DNA of 9,486 nucleotides from CAG-826 sp964654155 (GTDB lineage Bacteria > Bacillota_I > Bacilli_A > RFN20 > CAG-826): contig CAZZGL010000050.1 in assembly GCA_964654155.1 (NCBI GenBank), forward strand, positions 1 through 9,486. Direction: 5' to 3'. The stretch's first letter is position 1. The number at the start of each line of letters is the position of its first letter. Both the position numbers and the translations under genes were made by a program. The notes beneath the pieces were generated by a model that saw only the letters and a program-made list of their open reading frames with translations, had not been told where the DNA came from and did no database searches. Below, piece after piece: positions 1 through 5,521 of the stretch.

Positions 1-87
1 TCAGTTTTTGAAAAAATCCTTTAAAACGGAATTTAATTATTTAATTGAGCTTTTTCAGCTTTAATAATCTATATAAAAAATCAAATA

Positions 88-1038
88 CTATTTATTAAAA
101 AACAATTCAACAACTTTTTTTCTTACAACAGGAATTTGCGAGGAAGCAATGTAAATCGATAAAATATTATCTTTAATTAAATATTCTTTAATAAAAACAT
201 GTGACATTTTAAGCTCGTTTTTTATTTTGTCTAATATTTCATTAGGAAAAAAAGCCGCAAAAGAAAGATAATTCTTTCCACAAATAAAACCAATACATTC
301 CTTATATTCAGAATTTTCTCCTATTTCTGTACCAATCACATTATTCATATAATTAACAATATTAATTCTTATTCCCTCTGTCATCGCCTCATTAACTGCG
401 ATATCGTTTATTATTTTAAATCCAAGTTTTGTTAATAATAACATTTCTTGATATGATAAATATTTATACGCTTTTGTCATAGAAGAAACATTAGGAAAAG
501 TTGGAAATATCCCATCAACATCTTTAAATAAATATACTTCATTTAATGATAAATACTTAGCCAAAATAACTGCAGTTAAATCGCTTCCTCCACGTTTAAA
601 GGTACATATTTCTCCTTCTTTATTTGTTCCGATAAATCCAGGAACAATAACAATATCATAAGATATAAATGCTTTTTGTATATTTTTAATAATGACATCG
701 TAAATCGATGCAGAAATATAGTCTCCTTCCGTTTTTATTCCTAATTCTAATGGCGAAAGTGATATAACTTTAATTCCTTCTTCCTTTATTTCACTTGTTA
801 AAACTACACTTGAAATTATTTCTCCACAACTAATCAATCTCGCTATTTCTTTATTTGATATTATATCTTTATTAATCAATCCATAAAGAGTATCTGTTGC
901 ATATGGAAATCCAATTTTTCCCATTGCACTAACGACCACTAATAATTTTTCACCATTTTCTCTTTTGATAATATCTATTATTTTATCCCTCATTGACTTT
1001 GTTTGTAAGGCACTGCCACCAAATTTAAATATCTTCAA
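88..1038 (-). CDS. Short aspartate kinase (aspartokinase)
   Basis: Phosphorylates L-aspartate to 4-phospho-L-aspartate with ATP, the first step toward lysine/diaminopimelate, threonine and methionine; cytosolic. Visible motifs of the amino-acid kinase fold are KFGGS at residues 5-9, VVVSAMGK around 34-41, a GE motif near 73, FKRGGSD at 147-153 (substrate and phosphate binding) and KDVDGIF at 172-178. I choose the TTG at 1038 because AGGGTGAG sits just upstream and the kinase core begins at once; upstream in-frame codons would add 16 residues not seen in the family. The protein is 316 residues, against roughly 400-450 for usual aspartokinases. About 85 residues follow the kinase core, room for only one ACT-like unit instead of two, so allosteric control may be reduced or different. 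It lies after the hpf terminator and probably has its own promoter, though no convincing one is visible. Aspartokinase is clear; which isoenzyme (lysC-like or dapG-like) is not. Confidence 0.87.
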   Translation of the reverse strand: MKIFKFGGSALQTKSMRDKIIDIIKRENGEKLLVVVSAMGKIGFPYATDTLYGLINKDIISNKEIARLISCGEIISSVVLTSEIKEEGIKVISLSPLELGIKTEGDYISASIYDVIIKNIQKAFISYDIVIVPGFIGTNKEGEICTFKRGGSDLTAVILAKYLSLNEVYLFKDVDGIFPTFPNVSSMTKAYKYLSYQEMLLLTKLGFKIINDIAVNEAMTEGIRINIVNYMNNVIGTEIGENSEYKECIGFICGKNYLSFAAFFPNEILDKIKNELKMSHVFIKEYLIKDNILSIYIASSQIPVVRKKVVELFFNK

Positions 1039-1086
1039 AAATCTCACCCTATTTAAATAAACGATTTTTATCAGTAAAATAGACAT

Positions 1087-1116
1087 AAAAAAAGCTAAGA
1101 ATTTAATCCTAGCCTT
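1087..1116 (-). terminator. Intrinsic terminator of hpf
   Basis: Read on the minus strand, AAGGCTAGGA pairs with TCTTAGCTTT over 10 bp with two G-U pairs, around the loop TTAAAT, and runs into a tract of seven or more T. It starts about 20 bases after the hpf stop and lies before the aspartokinase start, so it closes the hpf transcript. Confidence 0.75.
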
Positions 1117-1135
1117 TATAAATTAAGAAACATTT

Positions 1136-1690
1136 TTATTTAAGCTTATTTTCAGCTTGAATTACTCCATAACCGCCATCTTTTCTAACGTATACAACAG
1201 AAATCATGTTATCTTCTTCATCTAGATACATGAAAAAATCATGTCCCAAAGCATTCATTCTTGTAATAGCTTCTTCAATATCCATTGGTTCAAGATGGTA
1301 GCCTTTTGTTCTTACTACTTCATCTTTTTCTTCTTCAATTTCATCCGCAATAATGTTTTCAAAAGCAATTGATTTACCTAATCCATGTTTATTAGATTTA
1401 CGATCTAAACGTGTTTTAAGCTTTCTCATTTGTCCTTCTAGTTTATCTATCGCTAAATCAAATGCGGCATATAAGTCAACATCAACGACCTCCGCTCTGA
1501 AAGTCATCATATTAGTAAATATAGTAATTTCAACCTTTTGTCCACCAGTTTTATAGGTTCTAACAACTGCGCGACACTCAACATCTTCATCAATTACAAA
1601 ATACTTATCCATCTTAGATAACTTTTTAATAAGCGCATCGCTGATACCTTTTGTTACTTCAATGTTTTTTCCAATTATTTGATATTTCAT
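1136..1690 (-). CDS. hpf: Ribosome hibernation promoting factor, long form
   Basis: Binds the 30S subunit near the A and P sites and, in the long form, pairs 70S ribosomes into inactive 100S dimers during slow growth or stress. The 184-residue product has the two expected parts. The N-terminal S30AE ribosome-binding domain covers about residues 1-100 (MKYQIIGKNIEVT start, then a basic helix with KLEGQMRKLKTRLDRK). A charged acidic linker is near 115-125. The C-terminal dimerisation domain covers about 126-180, with RTKGYHLEPMDIEEA, MNALGHDFF and VVYVRKDGGYGVI. This length and the C-domain separate it from short HPF/YfiA proteins. The ATG at 1690 is chosen because GGAAGGAGC lies seven bases before it; an in-frame TTG further up would place the start over that site. 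It is flanked by terminators, so it is monocistronic. Its leader carries an inverted repeat that may regulate it. Confidence 0.95.
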   Translation of the reverse strand: MKYQIIGKNIEVTKGISDALIKKLSKMDKYFVIDEDVECRAVVRTYKTGGQKVEITIFTNMMTFRAEVVDVDLYAAFDLAIDKLEGQMRKLKTRLDRKSNKHGLGKSIAFENIIADEIEEEKDEVVRTKGYHLEPMDIEEAITRMNALGHDFFMYLDEEDNMISVVYVRKDGGYGVIQAENKLK

Positions 1691-1715
1691 ATTATCTGCT
1701 CCTTCCAAAATTGAA

Positions 1716-1736
1716 ATGTGTAGTTTTACTACACAT
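1716..1736. repeat. Inverted repeat in the hpf leader, possible operator or hairpin
   Basis: ATGTGTAG and CTACACAT form a perfect 8-bp inverted repeat around a 5-base spacer. It ends about 25 bases before the hpf start codon and just upstream of the ribosome-binding site. It lacks a T tract, so it is not a terminator. It could be an operator, since it touches a possible -10, or a hairpin at the start of the mRNA. I do not recognise the matching regulator. Confidence 0.5.
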
Positions 1737-1782
1737 ATATTTTTACATTTTTAATTTGCAAAAAATAGTCTTATTATGTCAA
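1734..1782 (-). promoter_or_regulatory. Candidate hpf promoter region
   Basis: Two weak alternatives are visible on the minus strand. A perfect TTGACA at 1777-1782 has no good -10 at 16-18 bases (best candidates GCAAAT or TGCAAA). Alternatively TTTGCA at 1757-1762 is 17 bases from TATATG at 1734-1739, whose end touches the inverted repeat at 1716-1736. A promoter must lie between the metK terminator and hpf, but which elements are used is not settled by the sequence. Confidence 0.35.
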
Positions 1783-1811
1783 TTTCTTTATGATATAATA
1801 ATTATTGGGAG

Positions 1812-1835
1812 AAAAGCCGGCAGAAACCGGCTTTT
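1812..1835 (-). terminator. Symmetric terminator after metK
   Basis: AAAAGCCGG and CCGGCTTTT form a perfect 9-bp stem with a 6-base loop, beginning eight bases after the metK stop. The A/T ends give a T run of only four on either strand, so it could act in both directions, although no convergent gene is present. It separates metK from hpf. Confidence 0.75.
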
Positions 1836-1842
1836 ATAATAC

Positions 1843-3006
1843 TTATTTTTTTAAAATGGTTAATATCTCGTCGACTTTATCTAACTTTTCCCATGGTAAA
1901 TCTAAATCTGGACGACCAAAATGACCATAGCTTGCTAAATCTTCATAATTAAATGATGGTTTTAATAAAGAAAAATTATTAATAATAGCGCCAGGACGAC
2001 AATCAAACACCTTATGAATTAACGAAAGAATTGTATTATCATCATAATGAGCTGTACCAAATGTAGTAACAGAAATGCTTAATGGTTCTGCAACTCCAAT
2101 TGCGTAACTTAATTGAATTTCAAGTCGATCCGCAACTCCTGATGCAACTAAATTTTTAGCAATATATCGAGCCATATATGCTGCCGATCTATCAACTTTA
2201 CTTGGATCTTTTCCCGAAAACGCTCCTCCACCATGTCTTGCGGTTCCTCCATAGGTATCAACAATGATTTTTCTTCCAGTTAATCCTGTATCACCTTGAG
2301 GACCACCAACAACAAAGCGTCCTGTAGGATTAATTAAATAAGTAAAATCAGTATTCAAACCAAATGATTCAACCACTGGCTTCATAATATTTTCATAAAT
2401 ATATGCTTTGAATTCAGCTTCATTAATATTTTCATCATGTTGAATAGACATTAAAACTGTATCAATACGAATATCTTTTGGATTTGTATAATCAATAGTA
2501 ACTTGCGATTTCATATCAGGACGCGCACCCATAAACAATCCTTGTTTTCTTAAAATAGAAGCAACACGCACTAATTTATGAGCAATAACAATAGCTAAAG
2601 GCATATATCCTTCACTTTCATTACTAGCATACCCAAACATAATTCCTTGATCGCCTGCACCTTGAAGAGCAATATCACCTCGATCAACTCCCATAGCAAT
2701 ATCTGGAGATTGTGTTTTAATTTGAATATTAATCTTACAAGTATCCGCGCCGATACCTAATTCAGGACTAGTATAACCAATTTTTCTTAAAACATTTCTC
2801 GCAATATCTTCATAATCAGGCGCCTTGCTTGTCGTAATTTCTCCACCAATAACTAAATACTCTGTTGATATAAAACACTCACATGCCACTCTTGCTTTAG
2901 GATCTAATGCTAAGCAAGCATCTAAAATTGCATCACTAATTTGGTCACAAACTTTATCAGGATGGCCTTCTGATACTGATTCACTTGTAAATAATATTTT
3001 TTCCAT
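1843..3006 (-). CDS. metK: S-adenosylmethionine synthetase (methionine adenosyltransferase)
   Basis: Makes S-adenosylmethionine from methionine and ATP, releasing phosphate and diphosphate; a cytosolic homotetramer in the family. The product is 387 residues, full length for bacterial MetK. Diagnostic motifs are GHPDK at 14-18 (ATP site), GAGDQGIMFGY at 116-126 (the family's signature hexapeptide region), INPTGRFVVGGPQGDTGLTGRK at about 225-246, DTYGG at 250-254 and GGGAFSGKDPSKVDRSAAY at about 259-277 (P-loop-like, metal and phosphate contacts). The ATG at 3006 follows AAGGGAG with a good spacing. No lesion is visible. A SAM-I-clan riboswitch and intrinsic terminator fill the leader directly upstream, so the enzyme's product should turn the gene off. 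A strong terminator lies just downstream, making the regulated transcript effectively monocistronic from its own promoter. Confidence 0.98.
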   Translation of the reverse strand: MEKILFTSESVSEGHPDKVCDQISDAILDACLALDPKARVACECFISTEYLVIGGEITTSKAPDYEDIARNVLRKIGYTSPELGIGADTCKINIQIKTQSPDIAMGVDRGDIALQGAGDQGIMFGYASNESEGYMPLAIVIAHKLVRVASILRKQGLFMGARPDMKSQVTIDYTNPKDIRIDTVLMSIQHDENINEAEFKAYIYENIMKPVVESFGLNTDFTYLINPTGRFVVGGPQGDTGLTGRKIIVDTYGGTARHGGGAFSGKDPSKVDRSAAYMARYIAKNLVASGVADRLEIQLSYAIGVAEPLSISVTTFGTAHYDDNTILSLIHKVFDCRPGAIINNFSLLKPSFNYEDLASYGHFGRPDLDLPWEKLDKVDEILTILKK

Positions 3007-3029
3007 ATTTTTCTCCCTTCATATTCAAT

Positions 3030-3055
3030 AAAAAAACCTTCCCACTCAGGAAGGT
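3030..3055 (-). terminator. metK: Riboswitch-controlled intrinsic terminator before metK
   Basis: On the minus strand ACCTTCC pairs with GGAAGGT (7 bp, loop TGAGTG), followed directly by a run of T. It lies about 24 bases before the metK start and after the aptamer, so transcription that stops here never reaches metK. The loop and 3' arm contain GAGTGGG, exactly complementary to CCCACTC in the aptamer's P4, which supplies a possible antiterminator. Confidence 0.87.
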
Positions 3056-3070
3056 ATTAATAAATCAACC

Positions 3071-3186
3071 TAATTCTCATCGCTCGGAGTGGGCTCCGCT
3101 AAGGAACAAGCACCAACTGAATATTAATTCAAGGTTGCTATCACGTTTATTCTTTCCTTGTATGACGCGATTCTTGATGAGAATCA
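3071..3186 (-). promoter_or_regulatory. SAM riboswitch aptamer (SAM-I clan, divergent S-box)
   Basis: Senses S-adenosylmethionine in the nascent metK mRNA. On the minus strand P1 is TTCTCATC (3176-3183) with GATGAGAA (3074-3081), extendable to 11 bp. Next come the S-box-like CATCAAGA junction; P2 as ATCGCGT with ACGTGAT; the conserved AGCAACC; P3 as ACC-TTGAAT with ATTCAG-TT-GGT; the conserved GGTGC; TTCC, which can pair with GGAA in the P2 loop as the pseudoknot; and P4 as CGGAG-CCCA-CTCCG before P1 closes. Element order and the GCAACC/GGTGC pair are those of SAM-I, and location before metK agrees. Unlike typical S-boxes, P2 has no kink-turn or GGCCC segment, and J3/4 reads CTTGTTCC instead of a CTAATTCC-like sequence. 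It may therefore be a SAM-I/IV-type variant. Its 5' part overlaps the end of the upstream small ORF. Confidence 0.85.
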
Positions 3187-3353
3187 TCTATATTATCTTC
3201 TCTATCTTGATCAAAGTCAAGAATATTAATTTTATTAAGCAACAATTCTTGAGGAGTTACTCCGGAAACTTTTTCAATTACATCAAAATCCATTCCCATT
3301 TCAAACAATACATCCGCCATTAAGAATTGCTCTCTTTTTTTCTTTGTTTTCAT
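3147..3353 (-). CDS. Small protein of unknown function, 68 residues, overlapping the metK regulatory region
   Basis: I do not recognise this protein. The ATG at 3353 follows AAGGTGAG at a normal spacing; an upstream in-frame TTG at 3383 has no ribosome-binding site and is rejected. The N-terminus is very basic (KTKKKR), followed by a predicted helical stretch (about 9-40) with MGMDFDVIEKVSGVTPQELL, which has the rhythm of a short helix-turn-helix or transposase-like HTH fragment, though this is only a resemblance. The tail (about 45-57) is acidic, with many Asp and Glu, then basic. There is no signal peptide or membrane segment. It lies 59 bases after the TSCPD gene. Codons from about 45 on contain the metK promoter, and codons 57-68 plus the stop are the 5' part of the SAM aptamer, so its C-terminal sequence is constrained by regulatory DNA. 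It may be real, or a decaying remnant kept open by chance. Confidence 0.6.
   Translation of the reverse strand: MKTKKKREQFLMADVLFEMGMDFDVIEKVSGVTPQELLLNKINILDFDQDREDNIDDSHQESRHTRKE
3192..3220 (-). promoter_or_regulatory. Promoter of the metK riboswitch transcript, inside the small ORF
   Basis: TTGACT (-35, 5 of 6 to consensus, 3215-3220) and GATAAT (-10, 5 of 6, 3192-3197) are separated by exactly 17 bases on the minus strand. The predicted start, about seven bases past the -10, falls near 3185, directly at the 5' edge of the riboswitch P1 helix. That placement is the main reason to believe it. It lies inside codons of the 68-residue ORF. Confidence 0.75.
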
Positions 3354-3412
3354 TTTGCTCACCTTATTTAAAAGTATGAACAATAATTGTTGATTTATAC
3401 TAAATATTTCTT

Positions 3413-3664
3413 TTATTTTGCTTGTATTTCTTTAATCGCTTTAGCTAGTTGATCAGGACACGAAGTTGGTCTAAACCCGCAACGAATTCCTTCTAATTTT
3501 TCAATAACATCAGAAAATTTCATTCCCTTAACTAAAGAAGCAATGCCTTGTAAATTTCCATTACAACCACCTATAATTTCAACATTAAGTATTACATCAT
3601 TTTCATAAGTGATTTTCATTTGCTTTGAACAAGTTCCTGATGTGTTATAAACATGAACATTCAT
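3413..3664 (-). CDS. TSCPD domain-containing small protein
   Basis: An 83-residue cytosolic protein of the stand-alone TSCPD family (the TIGR03905-like group). The name motif TSCPD is at 67-71 within RCGFRPTSCPDQLAKAI. Four cysteines at 12, 34, 62 and 69 (GTCSKQ, GGCNGN, RCG, SCP) match the family's conserved pattern and could bind a metal. The same domain occurs at the C-terminus of some vitamin B12-dependent ribonucleotide reductases; a function for the stand-alone form is not established and I do not assign one. Its ATG overlaps the pduL stop by one base (TAATG) and has only a weak ribosome-binding site, so translation is probably coupled to pduL. The length is normal for the family and no defect is visible. 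Confidence 0.85.
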   Translation of the reverse strand: MNVHVYNTSGTCSKQMKITYENDVILNVEIIGGCNGNLQGIASLVKGMKFSDVIEKLEGIRCGFRPTSCPDQLAKAIKEIQAK

Positions 3665-4233
3665 TATTTTACAATAGTTCCGTATACTTCGCCAGACAAT
3701 CCAGCAGCATTACTTTCATCAGTATCAATATGCATTGCTAAAGCAAAATTATTGCTAACACGAATAACTACATCACCAAAAACAATTGAACGTTCATTTG
3801 AATTAACTGATACAGAAACAATTTCTTTATCTTGAACCCCATATTTTATAGCGTCTGCTGGTGTCATGTGTATATGTCGTTTTGCAGCGATAACACCTTT
3901 TTCAATAATTACCTCACCACATGGACCTACTAATTTGCAACCTTGAGTACCTTCAATATCTCCAGATTCACGTATCGCAGCAACTAAACCAATTGAACGA
4001 GCATCAGTTAATGAAACTTCAACTTGGTCTGCTTTTCTTACTGGTCCTAAAATTGAAGCAGTTAATTCTCCTTTTGAACCAACAACTTTAATTTTTGCAG
4101 TTGAAGCAAATTGTCCAGGTTGAGACAACATTTTCTTTACCTCTAATTGATAACCTTTTCCAAATAAAATTTCTAATGTTTCTTGTGTGACATGAACATG
4201 TCTTGCACTTGTTTCGACTAAAATACCATTCAT
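3664..4233 (-). CDS. pduL: Phosphate propanoyltransferase / phosphotransacylase, PduL type
   Basis: Interconverts acyl-CoA and phosphate with acyl-phosphate and CoA (acetyl- or propanoyl-), feeding ATP formation by an acyl kinase. It is the zinc-dependent PduL family, unrelated to Pta. The 189-residue product has the family's two repeated halves, each with a metal-binding H-x-H: RHVHVT (His12, His14) and KRHIHMT (His120, His122). A further candidate ligand, His168, sits in MHIDTDE. The ATG at 4233 follows AAGGAAGG with a usual spacing; the longer in-frame start would add 20 Lys-rich residues encoded by the ribosome-binding region. With this start there is no N-terminal encapsulation peptide, and no microcompartment shell gene is nearby, so it is probably a free cytosolic enzyme in general acetate or propionate metabolism. 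A TSCPD gene overlaps its stop. A candidate promoter lies in the 3' end of the preceding acyltransferase gene. Confidence 0.93.
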   Translation of the reverse strand: MNGILVETSARHVHVTQETLEILFGKGYQLEVKKMLSQPGQFASTAKIKVVGSKGELTASILGPVRKADQVEVSLTDARSIGLVAAIRESGDIEGTQGCKLVGPCGEVIIEKGVIAAKRHIHMTPADAIKYGVQDKEIVSVSVNSNERSIVFGDVVIRVSNNFALAMHIDTDESNAAGLSGEVYGTIVK

Positions 4234-4265
4234 ACTTCTATTCCTTCCTTTTTTTATCTTATATA

Positions 4266-4293
4266 AGTATAAAATAATTTTATTTTTTTTCAA
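4266..4293 (-). promoter_or_regulatory. Candidate promoter for pduL
   Basis: TTGAAA (-35, 4288-4293) and TATACT (-10, 4266-4271) are 16 bases apart on the minus strand, each one base off consensus, ending about 30 bases before the pduL start. The -35 lies in the last codons of the acyltransferase gene. The DNA is very AT-rich, so chance is possible, but it would explain separate expression of pduL. Confidence 0.45.
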
Positions 4294-5521
4294 CTTTACT
4301 CTTTAAATATTTCACAGCTTGTATATATAAGTATGCCGACCATTTTCTTCTTTTTGTAGAAAACCGAATTCTATCTTCACCATAATGAATTTCAAATACA
4401 TCTTTATGTTGAAAATAAATTTTAACCATATCGGTTATATATATGTACTGTTCTTCCTCGAAATTATCTAAAACTAAGCCTATCCTATCTTTATAAATTC
4501 TTAAACTACCTTTACAAATTGGCTTTTTAAAGTATTCAACTTGTTTTGCTTTATAAAAATCTAAATCATGAGCTTCAAATAATAAATCACCATCATAATT
4601 ATCAATATAATCGTGTAATACTTTAATTTGTATATCATCCCATGAAGACAAAACAGAACTTGGAATAGGATAATTGATCTCTTCTAAAAATCCATATCGA
4701 TTATATTTAGCAACAAAGTCACATTTTGTACAAAACACTTTATCTTTTTTTGAAGAAAGTACTTCAAATTGTCCACATTTAGGGCACCAAAATAAACCAA
4801 GTTCAAGCCACATTGCCCGGTCTTTACCTCTCCATTGCTTAAACTTCATTTTTTCTACATAATCATAATCATTTGCAGTTAAATTATTAACAATTCTATT
4901 ATATAATTCATCTACATTTTCGTTATGAACTTCTTCTAAAGAAATAACATCCTTAATTGAATAAGTTATATGTGAATGTCTAGCATATTTAGCCCATCTT
5001 GATGTTCTAATGACTGCACCTTCAACCCGTAAAACCACAACTGGTAAATTAAGCATCTTAATTAATTTAGCAATACTCGGCGCAATTGGAAGAGTTCTTC
5101 CAAACATATCTATATCGCCTTCAGGATAAAGACCAATATTTCTTCCTTCTCTTGCTAATTCTTTAAATTTTAAAACATCAGAAATATCTCGTTCATTCAT
5201 TCCTCTTCTTATAGTTCCAAGAAAATTATTACACATAAATGATAAAAACTTATTTTTGTATAATTCTTCATGAACGATAAAATGAATTATTCTAAACATG
5301 AACATACAGTTCAAATATATTCCATCCCAATTAGATAAATGATTTGATAAAAATAGAGCAGGTCCTTTTGGAACCTTAAATCCATTTCTTTTAAAACGAA
5401 CATGTTGAAATAAAGTTACATATAAATACATCCAAGGCTTTAAAATAGTGAAAAAAACTACAACTAAAAATCTTTTAAACTTCTTTTTAATCTTATTCTT
5501 ATTCGTTTTCTTCTTACTCAT
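4280..5521 (-). CDS. PlsC-type lysophospholipid acyltransferase with zinc ribbon and C-terminal extension
   Basis: Probably transfers an acyl chain to a lipid acceptor at the inner face of the membrane, as in 1-acylglycerol-3-phosphate acyltransferases; the exact acceptor is unknown. Residues 1-17 are very basic, followed by a hydrophobic membrane-anchoring stretch at about 18-38. The acyltransferase domain has the catalytic H-x4-D in NHLSNWD (His61, Asp66), a GTIRRGMN block at about 102-109, YPEGDIDMFGRT at about 132-142 (the E-G block) and a LPVVVLRVEGA block near 159-169. Beyond the usual PlsC length of about 200-250 residues comes CPKC (246-249) and CTKC (264-267), a treble-Cys-pair zinc ribbon, then a beta-rich tail (about 335-405) that looks PH- or GRAM-like to me. 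At 413 residues it is about twice a minimal PlsC. Its ATG overlaps the preceding fusion gene's TGA (ATGA) and there is no good ribosome-binding site, so it is translationally coupled, placing it in the same glycolipid pathway. Confidence 0.85.
   Translation of the reverse strand: MSKKKTNKNKIKKKFKRFLVVVFFTILKPWMYLYVTLFQHVRFKRNGFKVPKGPALFLSNHLSNWDGIYLNCMFMFRIIHFIVHEELYKNKFLSFMCNNFLGTIRRGMNERDISDVLKFKELAREGRNIGLYPEGDIDMFGRTLPIAPSIAKLIKMLNLPVVVLRVEGAVIRTSRWAKYARHSHITYSIKDVISLEEVHNENVDELYNRIVNNLTANDYDYVEKMKFKQWRGKDRAMWLELGLFWCPKCGQFEVLSSKKDKVFCTKCDFVAKYNRYGFLEEINYPIPSSVLSSWDDIQIKVLHDYIDNYDGDLLFEAHDLDFYKAKQVEYFKKPICKGSLRIYKDRIGLVLDNFEEEQYIYITDMVKIYFQHKDVFEIHYGEDRIRFSTKRRKWSAYLYIQAVKYLKSKVEKK

Noticed and set aside
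1..87. Possible terminator after the aspartate kinase
   Set aside because: On the minus strand TCC can pair with GGA plus three A-T pairs across a T-T mismatch (arms at 28-34 and 11-19) before a T run, but the helix is too weak to call. A short AGCT repeat nearby is weaker still. I see no gene here.
1791..1799. Extended -10 sequence TGATATAAT on the plus strand
   Set aside because: It matches an extended -10, but the -35 region is poor and a terminator follows within about 15-35 bases with no gene on that strand; chance in AT-rich DNA is more likely.
1651..1839. Plus-strand open frames opposite hpf, metK, the acyltransferase and the fusion gene
   Set aside because: All lie antisense to well-supported genes or their leaders, lack good ribosome-binding sites and have low-complexity hydrophobic translations typical of antisense AT-rich DNA.
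3071..3186. T-box or SMK-box (SAM-III) in place of an S-box
   Set aside because: There is no T-box TGGNACCGCG-like sequence, and the SMK core is absent. The GCAACC...GGTGC...TTCC order with closing P1 fits the SAM-I clan.
3354..3412. Promoter or operator before the 68-residue ORF
   Set aside because: AACAATTATTGTT is a 13-base palindrome, but no -35/-10 pair of good spacing leaves room for a leader, and such short AT-only palindromes arise by chance.
5518..5521. TGA read as Trp (Mycoplasma code), joining the fusion and acyltransferase frames
   Set aside because: The two genes are in different frames and overlap as ATGA. Trp residues in these proteins are encoded as TGG, and genes remain full length under the standard code.
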